IMG/VR virus record: IMGVR_UViG_3300025133_007312
Span: 1-63,440 of that record
DNA: 63,440 bases
Reading direction: 5' to 3' (one strand)
Source of the DNA: a virus
Shown: positions 21,501 through 30,681 of the stretch, piece after piece
How the letters are laid out: the number at the start of each line of letters is the position of its first letter
Position numbering within the stretch: the first letter of the stretch is position 1
Notes under the pieces: model-generated
The model's input: the letters and a program-made list of their open reading frames with translations, nothing else
What the model was told of the DNA's origin: nothing
The model's database searches: none
Program-made: the position numbers and the translations under genes

Positions 21501-24500
21501 CAAGAGTTGGCGACCAAAAACTTCCTGCTGTTGCGTTTGTAAAAACTTCTTGTGTCAGTTCAGAGAAGGTACTAGTAGGATCAAAAATTAACCCGTTAGC
21601 GACTAGTGCGCCATAGAAGTGATGACCTCTACCCAAGTCAATTTCATAATCTACATAAGGTCCATGACTGGGCGATCCAAGATCTCTTTGACCAACTTGA
21701 TCTATACTCGAACTAAAATTATGCCAAAAACCATAATTATTGTTTGTCATCAACCCCGCGCTATTATTACTAAAACGAATTCCAGGGGGAAACTCAATTT
21801 TAGATGAAGATAGAACTTGATCATAGAACCACCCAGGATAGTATGTCTTGCCATCAGATGTAATTGCCCCATTGTCAAACCCCCTATCTACATTAAAAGT
21901 GGTCGGGTGCGCGGTCATCGCCGTAAACTGGATAAGAGTGGACATTCCCCTTTTTTCATCCTCTGAAACCCCATATTGATATGCTGGACTTAAAAACTCC
22001 GTTAAGTTATCCCAGTTGTCCTCCAACGCGGAATAGTCTCTTGGACTCACAGAGGGATCGGGATGCCCACCAGACAAACCTGATGTTAAGAGAATTTCGG
22101 CAGCGCGGGAAGTGTGCTGTGGATCTGCTCCATGTTTATCAATCTTTTTCGATGGGGAAGTATCTTCTGTGCCCGCATAAGGTGTATTATTAAGTCGATA
22201 TTTTTCAGCATTAGTTAGATTAGAGTCCTCGTTTAAAGACCAAATTTTGATGCCGGTAGGTTGAGGGTACGGCATGTTTGGGTTCGGAGACGATTCTAAT
22301 CCAAAATACTTTCTAAAAAGAAATCCACTAGGGGCACGTTCAATATCTTGTGATATTTGAAGAATTTCACCCGGAGATAATGTTCCATCAGTCAAAGATT
22401 TAATTATCTGTGGACTAATAAATTCCAGGTCATTATTGGCGGAACTATAAGATGCATTTAATCGCGGTTCAGTTTCGGATCTTTGGATGGGCACCATTCT
22501 AATCCATTGTTCTAACAAAATTGTATCAATCGAAGTATCCCCTCTTGCACCTACCAATTTAGACATTCGATTAGCGACTGACCAGATTTGTTGTCGTACC
22601 AAAAATTTAATTGCCACATCATAATCAGTTTCCAGTATTCTTTCAGATGTGGAGGGATCTAGTGGAAGATCAACGTTGCGATTATATAAATCTAATACCT
22701 CTTTCTCAAATTCAGTAAAATATCCCTCTTTCTCGATTTCAGACGTAATATATCGACCAATATATAATACTAATAGGTTATCTACATCCTGGGGTTGCTT
22801 GTAGCGGAACCAATAAAAGACTTGCAACGAACGTAAAAATATTTCTGTTATATAAGTTCTCAGTATTAATAAAACAACGCCACCAAGGTTAGATTTTTCA
22901 AAAGGATTATCTTTATTACTACCAAGTCCGGTTGTATTAGGAAAAGACGCTTCCAGGCACTGAATAACAGAATATTCTTGTTTAATTCGATTTTTTACTG
23001 CATCTACATCAAGCAAATGCGCCGGACATTTTTGATTTTCAATACGCATAGGAGATAAATCTAATGCATTTAAATTTTTTAAATCGAACATGGGGTTTGA
23101 ATCTGCACCAATTTGACTTGTGAAACTACAAAAAATATCACGCCATACCTCATTATAGTAATTTAAGTTTCCTGCTGGCGATGTATCAAAAAGTTCTTTT
23201 AAGTTCGCTGTATTGGTGCCCATTCTTTGGCGGGGTTGCAATTCTAAATTTTGGTAAATTTGCGGACCCATATTAAATGAATCGTCTACTAAAGATCTAA
23301 AAAAGTTATCTTGAGGGGTACGATCTTGATATCGAAGGTGGTGAAGTGGATCTAAATTCCGTCCAGAATAACAATCTACTGCCCGTTTATTGATCTTTTC
23401 TTGTGGACCAGAAATGATCGTATTCAATTCTAATTGTTCTGCTCCGGAGGATGTTTCCCTAAATGCAGTGGGAGTGTCAGCAGCCACAATAAATCGAAAC
23501 TTATCCTCCGAATCATATCCTTCGTCGATCCACCCCCACGGAACATCATAGTTCAAACTAAATCCAAGATCATTAATCTTTCCAAATAACCCCCCCAATG
23601 CTTCTTTGAACCCAGCACCAATTTGTGCGTCCGACTGAGATCCCCTTGTATCTTGAGGAGTAAAAAAATCACTATCAAAGGTAGAACCCTTTAACGTCTC
23701 TAAATCAATATTAAGATTATCCAAAAGTTTATTAGGGACATCAAATTTAAATCTCTCGGCAGGAAGATTGTTATTTAAGTTAGTTAAGGGGGAAATGTAA
23801 AGTTTATTAAGTCCAGATTCCCTATGGCAAAAAGTCCGATATGTCTCTTGAAACCCCGGAGCAAAAGTATCATGACCCCTCTCCTTGATCACAACAGGAA
23901 CTGGGGAATATCCGTATTTTTGACTATAATATCCATTAGGGTCACTCCTCCCACCAAGGGATTTTCGATAACCAGGATTAGTATTATCATAAAAACTAGA
24001 ATTTGAATTCACATATTCATATAACATTTCAGATTCGGGAAAAGGTTTTGACATTCCTTGTGCCTGCTGAACGACGTTGTTCAGCTCTTCGGGGGCGGTA
24101 TTATTAGGATCGGGGGTGTCGTTGTGTGCAGCACCCACTGTAAAACCGTAAGATTGGAGAATCTCTGCTGTAGCACCCAACCAATTTACATTAACAAACC
24201 CAGAATCAGATGGAGTAGGCGGATACCTTGCTGGTTCATTAGATGTGAAAGATTTCATTGTTTCCCCATTCTGGTCAACTGCACCGGGGGGTAAAGAACC
24301 AAAAGAGTATTGCCCTTTTCCCACTAAATCTAAAAATTCAGCATTAAACATCCTTACAACTTTACCATTAATTTTCCTAGTAACTGTGCGAGGAATAATC
24401 CTCTCGACAGTTGGTGTTACGGTAACAGTGGGGACATAAGAAACTACATCCCGATTAAACGTGGTGGCGACACTATCATACAAAGTTCCAAGCAACTGAT

Positions 24501-26844
24501 CCATTGTAAAATCAAATTTAGGATGATGTCGATTGATAAGACCCGGTACGGTTTTGCCCGTTTTAGGATCATAGTGGCAATAAATAGGGGGAATTAATCC
24601 ATCTAATATATTATCTTTCTGCAAGAGAGCATTAAGTTCTTCCAACCGCTTTTTATCTCTAGCGTTTGATGAATCAATTTGCTCCTTAATTAAATCTAGG
24701 GGCATATCCTTCTTTGATAATAAGTTTTTGCGAAGTTCTGTGTCATCTGGATCACATAGGCACTCAAATTCTTGAGGTAATCTATCAGTTATCTCTTTAA
24801 CTGTTTGAAGTACCGTGGTATATCCAGAGAGTTTACCGATATCATTAAAGAACCCCAAAACATCTTCATCACTCTCCATCAATCCCGAATCGCGTATAGA
24901 GGGATAGTTGGAAGCAAGATTTTTAATAGTATCAATAGCATCTTGACTTGCACCACAACCTAGCATCATATTTCCTGCTTCGGCAGGAGTTAAAACTGAA
25001 GATGCTGCACTTAAAAATCCACCCATTTCTTCTTTTGCTTGGTTTGCTTGTTGAGTAAGTTCTTCTTGAAGTTTTTCATCACCTACATAGTTTTTATAAT
25101 CTGTTCCACGGACTTTGTTATGCAACTCCAATTCACCAGGCAGCAATAAGGGGTTTTTGGCAGATTGTTGCGTTTGTGCAATTAGTTTTTCTTGTTGTTC
25201 TGCAACTGATGTGCTTTGTCCGCCAGGTAAATTAATCCTCGTGCTGGTGATGCCTGTTTCGATTGCGCCTACCGCTGCTGCTGTAAAGGATTGTGCGCCT
25301 GCTCCCAAAACATTTCCGATACTCATTCCGCCGAAATTTAATCCGTCAAATCTTCCGCGTCCTTCCGCCTCATTTTGCAGAGCGCACTCCTTACAAAAAT
25401 CCAAAAGCATTTTAATAATCTCAATTACCATCTTGAAGAGAGTAGATAAAAGAGCGCGAATTATACCACTCTTAATAGATTCATAAATACCATCTAGGTA
25501 ATCTACAATAGGGAGATCATCCTTTAAGTATATTGTGGGGATATCAAAAATAGTTTTTTTAATATCAGATGACAGTGCTTCCGCCTGGTTTAAAAATAAT
25601 TTTGCGTTTGTTAGAAAGTCAAGACCGCGAAAATTTAAACACTCAAGTGCTGCTTCGATTAAAGAACGAATAGGAACTTTGTTTAGGACCTTTTTGTATA
25701 CGTCATTAACAGAGGGGGTTAAATTTGATAGTTCTCTTAAGTTTCCAATGATGCTATCTCCAACAAACTCAGATGCAGAATCTAAATTTTTCTTTAATTC
25801 ATCTTTAAACTCTTGAGATCCAAATAACCTCTCCTCTGCACTATACTCAGAATAAGTTTTAGAAGTCTTTTCATTTGCTTTTTCTTTTGCTTTTTTCACC
25901 GCTGCCGGTTCAGGGTTACTAAACATCTTTGCAGTGCTAAAATCAAATTTAGGGGGATCATAAATGTAGTTATCTATAAATTCCTTAATTGGTAAATTCT
26001 CTGAATCTTTGAATAGTTTGTCAAGTTCATCGATGCTCGACAATAATCTATTATTGCGAGCATTTGAAAACGACAGCGACTTTCTAAAATTATCAAAATT
26101 TTTATCTAGTGGTTTATGGCATTCATTATCTCTCAAGACCACATAACTTGGACTATAATCAGCACTCATACCAAAAATAAGTTCCATGTCGGAACCCCGT
26201 TGATAGGTATATTCATTATCCAACATTAACTTGGAAAGTGCGGGAATGGTTTGATTTATTTTAGTAGATTGAGATTTAAAACTCAATTTTGGAATACGAC
26301 CAAACAATTTTCTTGTTTCAGCATCATATCCTTCAAGCAAACTTCTTAAGTTGTTAATCTTTTTGTATAAATCTTTAGTATTAAACCTTACCTTAATAGC
26401 GGCAGTTTGAAGTCCTAAATCACCTTCCACTATTCCTGGTAGTCCATCTATCTGTACTGCCGCAATAGATACCAAAATTTTTAAACGAGAATTGGGGCGA
26501 GGTTTAATATCCCACCCCTCGACCATTACATTCCCAAATAATTCTTGACGCTTATCGGATTGACCAGGGTTTTTGTCGTAATAATTTAATATTCTAACAA
26601 ATCCCTTTTCTTTGTTTGCCGCTTTTTCTAATCTCGTGGCAAGATCATCTCGACTTGATCCAGCAGATTTATAATCAGTTACTACAGTAACCACATAACG
26701 ATTTTCTAAATTTAACGTTCTTCCATTAACAGTTTTAGTCTCTGCGGCTAAATAATATGGTTCACTTTTATTATTAAGAGTGGTCCAATCAGTGGTAATG
26801 GTTACGGGGGGTTTGTTTAAATCTATGTTTGTTTTGGTTGCCAT
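18544..26844 (-). CDS. Giant virion protein with hydrophobic segments, 2766 aa
   Basis: A 2766-residue protein that I cannot assign to a family. It sits between the spike/lysin genes and gp25, the baseplate hub-wedge junction of the gene order. Two features are unusual for a baseplate protein. One is the hydrophobic stretches near residues 470-560 (IIRALLSTLFKMVIEIIKML, followed by a Gly/Ala-rich region). The other is a strongly hydrophobic segment in the last 250 residues (LALLPATIFAPFFFGPPLTI, continuing to FVYWAL). The C-terminal tail is low-complexity and has a twice-repeated 12-residue unit (ANPSDPRRTSSA/D). Possible roles are a tape-measure-like or membrane-contacting hub component. Start ATG directly follows the stop of the spike gene. 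Confidence 0.7.
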   Translation of the reverse strand: MATKTNIDLNKPPVTITTDWTTLNNKSEPYYLAAETKTVNGRTLNLENRYVVTVVTDYKSAGSSRDDLATRLEKAANKEKGFVRILNYYDKNPGQSDKRQELFGNVMVEGWDIKPRPNSRLKILVSIAAVQIDGLPGIVEGDLGLQTAAIKVRFNTKDLYKKINNLRSLLEGYDAETRKLFGRIPKLSFKSQSTKINQTIPALSKLMLDNEYTYQRGSDMELIFGMSADYSPSYVVLRDNECHKPLDKNFDNFRKSLSFSNARNNRLLSSIDELDKLFKDSENLPIKEFIDNYIYDPPKFDFSTAKMFSNPEPAAVKKAKEKANEKTSKTYSEYSAEERLFGSQEFKDELKKNLDSASEFVGDSIIGNLRELSNLTPSVNDVYKKVLNKVPIRSLIEAALECLNFRGLDFLTNAKLFLNQAEALSSDIKKTIFDIPTIYLKDDLPIVDYLDGIYESIKSGIIRALLSTLFKMVIEIIKMLLDFCKECALQNEAEGRGRFDGLNFGGMSIGNVLGAGAQSFTAAAVGAIETGITSTRINLPGGQSTSVAEQQEKLIAQTQQSAKNPLLLPGELELHNKVRGTDYKNYVGDEKLQEELTQQANQAKEEMGGFLSAASSVLTPAEAGNMMLGCGASQDAIDTIKNLASNYPSIRDSGLMESDEDVLGFFNDIGKLSGYTTVLQTVKEITDRLPQEFECLCDPDDTELRKNLLSKKDMPLDLIKEQIDSSNARDKKRLEELNALLQKDNILDGLIPPIYCHYDPKTGKTVPGLINRHHPKFDFTMDQLLGTLYDSVATTFNRDVVSYVPTVTVTPTVERIIPRTVTRKINGKVVRMFNAEFLDLVGKGQYSFGSLPPGAVDQNGETMKSFTSNEPARYPPTPSDSGFVNVNWLGATAEILQSYGFTVGAAHNDTPDPNNTAPEELNNVVQQAQGMSKPFPESEMLYEYVNSNSSFYDNTNPGYRKSLGGRSDPNGYYSQKYGYSPVPVVIKERGHDTFAPGFQETYRTFCHRESGLNKLYISPLTNLNNNLPAERFKFDVPNKLLDNLNIDLETLKGSTFDSDFFTPQDTRGSQSDAQIGAGFKEALGGLFGKINDLGFSLNYDVPWGWIDEGYDSEDKFRFIVAADTPTAFRETSSGAEQLELNTIISGPQEKINKRAVDCYSGRNLDPLHHLRYQDRTPQDNFFRSLVDDSFNMGPQIYQNLELQPRQRMGTNTANLKELFDTSPAGNLNYYNEVWRDIFCSFTSQIGADSNPMFDLKNLNALDLSPMRIENQKCPAHLLDVDAVKNRIKQEYSVIQCLEASFPNTTGLGSNKDNPFEKSNLGGVVLLILRTYITEIFLRSLQVFYWFRYKQPQDVDNLLVLYIGRYITSEIEKEGYFTEFEKEVLDLYNRNVDLPLDPSTSERILETDYDVAIKFLVRQQIWSVANRMSKLVGARGDTSIDTILLEQWIRMVPIQRSETEPRLNASYSSANNDLEFISPQIIKSLTDGTLSPGEILQISQDIERAPSGFLFRKYFGLESSPNPNMPYPQPTGIKIWSLNEDSNLTNAEKYRLNNTPYAGTEDTSPSKKIDKHGADPQHTSRAAEILLTSGLSGGHPDPSVSPRDYSALEDNWDNLTEFLSPAYQYGVSEDEKRGMSTLIQFTAMTAHPTTFNVDRGFDNGAITSDGKTYYPGWFYDQVLSSSKIEFPPGIRFSNNSAGLMTNNNYGFWHNFSSSIDQVGQRDLGSPSHGPYVDYEIDLGRGHHFYGALVANGLIFDPTSTFSELTQEVFTNATAGSFWSPTLDHSEITRMEGVLNRGSLSAVSIGTSGVRDEVLEGVTSWQQRRREIEFDGDDYGRSYSAPDASYFDTDQPRFKLWREDPYYLRIGNYLPESGERAVWGNPQGYIGLSEIIRPTLVPNFLPRYLKDFNGVEFRFGFAPTVMRSSDRAALENDPASRVAVLRDPWRYWGPARTFQRVPVFTDLDNAQHSMALFANPVSNASSILNPDGTRDLFHLKTFYHAIAHIDVGSYSAPSLLDLDPLSILHVLKWERAQVIADSRIHERVEQQYDKWINEWENAFRDLSNAEQERLKLRSDLLSRVNDLPPPRRPMEVPPTSDYGNGGLVLEPYIRAVELNTDPNDPINASTTAAGMTQKINNKLLVTTAKAGSEWARTGIINIDEFDDFIQAIASGGRIEHRDIINSESALADACGANLPQNPQVREYEFSNQILGDYFEELHLGFRLSYVMPIKLIDPQDSAKIIDQDSQLHDHRSFISNSTIKNTKSYYIKESANGATRTVNIIPITGVEMPFNMHTSMRDARSSYEKNSTPQLDDNGFLVEATPVYSKFFKSVYQRNLRTLISQLNQTEDYALLFKYLFPVDRMLGINNIYSNTYLSTIKNVDTVFDATKEELRQLLFILLDSGNYEKSKCAPSNREMMESMLNGFDIKGLAGQMAMMILKSSVLIFKGFMETADINILLSKRIIDLIHVVNKFIAQSQQLINQSSQAVSDTASGISDLATALYETGEEWATGTTCTDLVGPGSCKSKNAVLPSKPDASLFDPIEENFIPEPQIWAVSLALLPATIFAPFFFGPPLTIPFGFVYWALDYKPEPNWLNSMPPSDWINDMLNGKKSSNTKNIGESDENCSADLGLPPPGSNASVLNAYYAASRATNIAPTPGAVVGPSSPATQQTVDNARPSSSEGTAAEEGLPGASHEPGENTSANPSDPRRTSSAANPSDPRRTSSDAEESMEEPSETPNQGSRSWGVTESATDPHRSTRAGLSTRNEEE
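18678..18749 (-). repeat. Two perfect 36-bp tandem copies
   Basis: Positions 18678-18713 and 18714-18749 are identical, in frame within the 2766-aa gene, and encode two 12-residue units in its disordered tail. The identity at every third position suggests a recent slippage duplication. Confidence 0.9.
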
Positions 26845-26846
26845 AA

Positions 26847-27791
26847 TTAATTTGAGTTGTTAAAGCGACTATTAATATACTTCTCCCCTGGGTATTCTAA
26901 ATATGATATCTGAAAATTTGTCAAATTTGTTTTAAATAATTCAATTGATTCTATAACTTGACTATGCAAATCCAGATTGCAAGATTTAGCGGCAAACGAG
27001 ACTGGCATTGATTGAATTGTTGGTTGTCCTTGAAAGGGAGATACATGCCAATGATCTGCCACCACTGAATTAAGATACATCTGGTGAGTACAAAAAGCAT
27101 CAACAATTCCGCTTAATTTATTCATATGGTGTATCACCCTATTTAGTGCATCGACCAAATTATCACCTTTTACAAGGGGTTGGAGAGAATTAACTTCATT
27201 CCCGGCAATAATATCGATGCCCCCCATTCCCAATATCTTTCCACCTTGTGAATTTTTAGTGTCAGTTCCTGTGACTAATTTAATCCCCTCGCGTGCAATA
27301 ATCCTAATTCCGTCTGCTTTCATCGCGATAGCAGATTTAGGCGATTTTTCTGCGCCCTCCAACCCAGGACTCCCAAGTGTTCCCGGTGCCAGGGCAAAGT
27401 TCAGATCAACATCTGTTTTTTGACTAATATAAATGCGGGCGGCATCTTTAAAAAGATCGGGTTCGATGCCTCTCCTTTCCCCATTAGCATCTACAGCAAT
27501 TGCATTCGGACCTTGATACCCCGCAACAATATCAATCATTGATGATTGCGTGTCTCCTCGCCCGCCATATCCGGATAAAATACTTCGCGGTCGGTCGCGT
27601 CCAAAAACAATGCCAGAATTTTGAAATTTTTCTCGATTATCAATAACGCGCTCAACAGCGGGTATCTTCAAATAAGGGGGGCACGGGTCGGTGCCTTCCA
27701 CATAAGCAGCGTCTTTGGGACTCATTTCATCTAAGGATTTTTGAGTTTTAGGATTTAATCCTACAGTATCATGTGCTTTTTTAAAAGTCAT
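26847..27791 (-). CDS. Putative tail spike / baseplate hub protein, 314 aa
   Basis: The central part (about residues 130-200) alternates short beta strands with Gly/Asp turns (AIAMKADGIRIIAREGIKLV, then GGKILGMGGIDIIAGN). This is the kind of repeat seen in the beta-helical needle of T4 gp5 and VgrG-like spikes. The C-terminal 110 residues include a helical segment and a His-containing stretch (ADHWHVSP). It lies between the M15-peptidase gene and the 2766-aa gene, where a T4-like phage would encode hub parts. I infer a membrane-puncturing spike or a chaperone-like partner of the lysin; the family is not certain. Ribosome site GAGG upstream of the ATG. Confidence 0.6.
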   Translation of the reverse strand: MTFKKAHDTVGLNPKTQKSLDEMSPKDAAYVEGTDPCPPYLKIPAVERVIDNREKFQNSGIVFGRDRPRSILSGYGGRGDTQSSMIDIVAGYQGPNAIAVDANGERRGIEPDLFKDAARIYISQKTDVDLNFALAPGTLGSPGLEGAEKSPKSAIAMKADGIRIIAREGIKLVTGTDTKNSQGGKILGMGGIDIIAGNEVNSLQPLVKGDNLVDALNRVIHHMNKLSGIVDAFCTHQMYLNSVVADHWHVSPFQGQPTIQSMPVSFAAKSCNLDLHSQVIESIELFKTNLTNFQISYLEYPGEKYINSRFNNSN

Positions 27792-27800
27792 TAAAAACCT

Positions 27801-28868
27801 CTATTGCCAACTTGGTATTCTTTTTGCTGCTTTTGCGGGTCCATAGTATACCCAATGCCAGGGTTCGCTTCGGACTGTTCGAACAAACCCATATTGGGGA
27901 GCATTATTTCGCAACCACTCATAAACTTTCGTTATGTATTTGGGCGGTTTAGAACCTTTTGTACTAATATCAATGGCGATACCATTTTGATGACGACTAT
28001 ACCCTGGTTTTGCTGCATTCTTTGGTTTACCCTTTTTTGCCCATCGTTTACGAGATTGCTCTTGTTGCTTATAAGTTCGAAAACCAGAATTTATTTTCAT
28101 CGTTGCGCCGGGATTGTCACTCTCAAATGCTCGTTTCATATTTTCATAGGCAGTAGCAACTTCAGGTTTTGCCCTGAATCCAGAACGAGGACCAGGTAGT
28201 GAATTAAGATCTATTTTCCCAATTACTTTCCCCCTGGACCATGCGCAATTATCCCCACGGGGATCTTTTTCACATTCTTCTTCTTCGGGAAGATCAACGG
28301 GGATCGCCTCTTTTCTTGTAACCCACTCCTGAAAATGTTTTGTTGCTGGTTCTGCACTGAGGGGGACTCCGCACTTAGCAATTATACCCATATAAATACC
28401 AACTGGGTTTAAATACCCACGCGCCAACGGATGGTATACATATACGTCATCCCCCACATTTGGCGGTTGATTATCTAATTGGGGAGTCCCTTCATAAACA
28501 TAATGTTGGTAAATGAGACTCTCTTCGTCGCCGGGATTAATTAAATTGCTAGGTATCGCCTTTCCTGAATCAAATGCTGTATGGACATATAATTGTAAAC
28601 AATTAAGATTTTGAAAATTATTTTCTTTGTTAAGGCGGTCACGCATTCCACCTGGGGTGGGGATGGCGTTTTGAACAACCTTTAAAACTTTTCCTGGGAT
28701 GAGTTCATTGATATCAACACCGGGCGGTCTTAAAGACTCCCTTACAATCGCCTGGAGGCGATCAGTAAATTTTTCTCCAGGTTCAAGAAATGTTCCGGGG
28801 AATTTCCTATTAGTTGAAAGAGAATTAACTAATCCATTTTCTAATTTAATTTTATCTTTATCGCTCAT
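27801..28868 (-). CDS. Tail-associated peptidoglycan endopeptidase (M15 family), 355 aa
   Basis: The C-terminal 130 residues are a VanY/D-Ala-D-Ala carboxypeptidase type (M15) domain: SGFRTYKQQEQ, the zinc motif SRHQNGIAIDI (SxHxxGxxxD) and EPWHWVYY (ExxH region). The N-terminal 200 residues carry a beta domain that may correspond to the OB-like hub domain of T4 gp5, linked by an acidic Cys-containing loop (EEECEKDPRGDNC). So this seems to be the analogue of gp5: a hub protein with a cell-wall-cutting domain, here a peptidase in place of lysozyme. Position next to the spike gene supports it. It would act in the periplasm during injection. Confidence 0.85.
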   Translation of the reverse strand: MSDKDKIKLENGLVNSLSTNRKFPGTFLEPGEKFTDRLQAIVRESLRPPGVDINELIPGKVLKVVQNAIPTPGGMRDRLNKENNFQNLNCLQLYVHTAFDSGKAIPSNLINPGDEESLIYQHYVYEGTPQLDNQPPNVGDDVYVYHPLARGYLNPVGIYMGIIAKCGVPLSAEPATKHFQEWVTRKEAIPVDLPEEEECEKDPRGDNCAWSRGKVIGKIDLNSLPGPRSGFRAKPEVATAYENMKRAFESDNPGATMKINSGFRTYKQQEQSRKRWAKKGKPKNAAKPGYSRHQNGIAIDISTKGSKPPKYITKVYEWLRNNAPQYGFVRTVRSEPWHWVYYGPAKAAKRIPSWQ

Positions 28869-28870
28869 GA

Positions 28871-29164
28871 CTATTCCTTATTTAGTTGCTTAAAGATTTC
28901 TTCTCTTTCCTCATCTGACAAAGAAGAATCAGTAGATTCAGTTTTTTGCTTAAGGGACGCAATTTTAACCAATTGCTCATTGGAGCGTTGCAAAGTCTCC
29001 ATGTATTTTGCTGCTGTTAACCCTACTTCTTTATGACGCTCATCTGCGCCAGATAAATATTTAATAAGATCCTGTAGAAGTTCCTGTGTTTGCTCTCGAT
29101 CATCTCGAATATTATTAATTGCTTCGCTTGTCAACTTATCAAAATTTTGCTTCACTTGTCCCAC
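28871..29164 (-). CDS. Small helical protein, 97 aa
   Basis: An alpha-helical, charged protein of unknown family with likely coiled-coil segments around residues 15-75. It overlaps the 3-prime end of the gp55-like gene by 13 bases. The start is GTG: either the one at 29164, or the GTG at 29155 that overlaps the TGA of the sigma gene. The second would be the more usual coupling. It is followed after 2 bp by the hub lysin gene. Confidence 0.6.
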   Translation of the reverse strand: MGQVKQNFDKLTSEAINNIRDDREQTQELLQDLIKYLSGADERHKEVGLTAAKYMETLQRSNEQLVKIASLKQKTESTDSSLSDEEREEIFKQLNKE

Positions 29165-29850
29165 TTCTTCTTAAAATGACCATATTCCCCCCTAAATCTT
29201 TTTAAATTGTTTAAAATTTGTTTAGTATTGAGATTTGTCATTTCCCTTATATACAGATAAATAGCTTTCTTATTAAATATCTCAATGTCATCTGACTCCT
29301 TAAAGAGTATTTTTATTGCTTCAAGAATTTTCTTTTCGTTTTCTTTTAAATTTAATTTGGATTCCCAATTATATACTTCTTTTAGGAAGTGCTCCATAAA
29401 CTCTCTCTTGTTTCTATCTTCAATATAGCGATTATAGATCGAGAGATATTCAACTTCTACTTTTTTTGATATTTCATCATACTTTGCTTCGCGCTTCATC
29501 TGAACTGAATTCTTTTTAACGCGAGCAATAAACCAATTTTTAGTAACAACACTAAAATATGAAAATGCCTTTGATCCCTTTGACGCATCAAAGTTAGAAA
29601 GAATAGTGATAAGGTGTATTTCACACTCCTCTTTTAAACTGGCGACGTTGGGAAGGGTACTAAATTTATAAGTAAAAACAATCTTGTTGATCATCTCAAC
29701 AAAAACTGGACGGATTATATTACAATAAAGTTCATTCTTTTTCTTGTTGCTATTACATGAAATATATTCAAGAATAGCATCTTCATGAACTTGTGTGAAA
29801 TATTGATTACTCTTTTTCTTCTTGAGTTTCTTCTTGGTTGTATTCATCAT
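29152..29850 (-). CDS. gp55: Late transcription sigma factor, T4 gp55-like, 232 aa
   Basis: The protein resembles the reduced sigma-70 family factor gp55 of T4-like phages. It has a basic N-terminus, a region-2-like core around residues 70-120 (CEIHLITILSNFDASKGSKA followed by FSYFSVVTKNWFIARVKKN), then helical segments and a Lys-rich end. The phrase FxYFxxVxxNWFI is the clearest signature. gp55 directs host RNA polymerase to late promoters of the TATAAATA type, and candidates for such sites occur in this window. The gene overlaps the 120-aa membrane protein gene upstream. The gp45 clamp and gp33 partners are not recognisable here. Confidence 0.8.
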   Translation of the reverse strand: MMNTTKKKLKKKKSNQYFTQVHEDAILEYISCNSNKKKNELYCNIIRPVFVEMINKIVFTYKFSTLPNVASLKEECEIHLITILSNFDASKGSKAFSYFSVVTKNWFIARVKKNSVQMKREAKYDEISKKVEVEYLSIYNRYIEDRNKREFMEHFLKEVYNWESKLNLKENEKKILEAIKILFKESDDIEIFNKKAIYLYIREMTNLNTKQILNNLKRFRGEYGHFKKKWDK

Positions 29851-30169
29851 CTACTTTTTGTAAAATTTCCACTAAATCTGGTTGGGCGAAGGAATAAATA
29901 TCCTCGTACCTTTCAAAGAAAACAACAAGATTTCTTGTATGTTCTAGTAAAGATTTCAGCGTCTCATCACCATAAAAGGTAGGCAATTCGTAAACTGCAC
30001 TTAAGTGCTTTTCATAAGTCTCCAAATGAGTAAACAATTGTGCAGATTCTTCCGATGCAGCGATGATGGGGGCGATAACTTTTCGAATATAAGAAAATAA
30101 AACCGCTACCACACTTAAAAGAAGTATAGATAACAATAATAGAATTATATGCGTTAAATCAAGATTCAT
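29807..30169 (-). CDS. Single-pass membrane protein, 120 aa
   Basis: Residues 7-28 form a strongly hydrophobic helix (IILLLLSILLLSVVAVLFSY); the remaining 90 residues are hydrophilic, helical and end in a very acidic tail. There is no lipobox or cleavage site, so an inner-membrane anchor with a cytoplasmic or periplasmic helical domain is expected. The ATG has a ribosome site (AGG, ten bases away). The 3-prime 44 bases overlap the sigma-factor gene. No family recognised; function unknown. Confidence 0.65.
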   Translation of the reverse strand: MNLDLTHIILLLLSILLLSVVAVLFSYIRKVIAPIIAASEESAQLFTHLETYEKHLSAVYELPTFYGDETLKSLLEHTRNLVVFFERYEDIYSFAQPDLVEILQKVDDEYNQEETQEEKE

Positions 30170-30416
30170 ACTTTCTACCTTTTAATTCTTGTTTCGTATT
30201 ATCAGATTCTTGTTTAATATCTTCAATAACTTCCCGTACAATGGTGCCGGGTGGTTGATCTTTATTTATTAATTTTGGATAATTAAAAGAAACCGGGATT
30301 TTGTTTAATCCATTTTCAATACCACACTTGACGCAAACACTGTGAATCTCGCTTAATGAATGGGAAATCGTATAAGTCATTTCGCAGTGTTTACAGCAAT
30401 AGGTATATTTAGGCAT
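30159..30416 (-). CDS. FmdB-like zinc-ribbon protein, 85 aa
   Basis: The first 35 residues hold two Cys pairs spaced as in FmdB/CxxC zinc ribbons: CCKHC near residues 7-11 and CVKC near 28-31. The first-strand pattern PKYTYCCKHCE is typical. These small proteins occur widely in bacteria and T4-like phages; they are annotated as regulators but the role is not proven. The C-terminal half is charged and probably flexible. Overlaps both neighbours by about 10 bases, in the gp55 cluster. Confidence 0.7.
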   Translation of the reverse strand: MPKYTYCCKHCEMTYTISHSLSEIHSVCVKCGIENGLNKIPVSFNYPKLINKDQPPGTIVREVIEDIKQESDNTKQELKGRKYES

Positions 30417-30672
30417 CTACCGAGTCCTTCTTTTTAGTCACCTTTTTAGTTCTTGGTTTGGTTTTACGTTTTGCTCTCTTTTTGGGAACTGTTTTTTCAC
30501 TGGGTGGTGGTGGTTTGTCAAAACGCACCGATGGGGGATTTTCAATTATTAATCCATCTACGGAATTTACGACATTAAACCCCTTCAACACAGAGGTGAT
30601 ATCTATCTGTTCCATAATACCTTTTTGTAGAGCAAGCATAATTGCCCCAACTGCCTGATTTGATAATTCCAT
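30409..30672 (-). CDS. Small conserved phage protein with basic tail, 87 aa
   Basis: The N-terminal 45 residues (AVGAIMLALQKGIMEQ, ITSVLKGFNV) form a short conserved module that I associate with small proteins of marine T4-like phages near the sigma gene. The last 30 residues are Lys/Arg/Thr-rich, suitable for nucleic acid or RNA polymerase contact. A strong ribosome site (AAGGAG) precedes the ATG. Function unknown; a transcription accessory role is only suggested by position and charge. Confidence 0.6.
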   Translation of the reverse strand: MELSNQAVGAIMLALQKGIMEQIDITSVLKGFNVVNSVDGLIIENPPSVRFDKPPPPSEKTVPKKRAKRKTKPRTKKVTKKKDSVDA

Positions 30673-30681
30673 ATTATCTCC

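Noticed and set aside
27804-28199. 131-codon plus-strand frame
   Set aside because: Antisense to the M15 peptidase domain, which has clear catalytic motifs; the antisense frame is Cys/Phe/Ile-rich noise.
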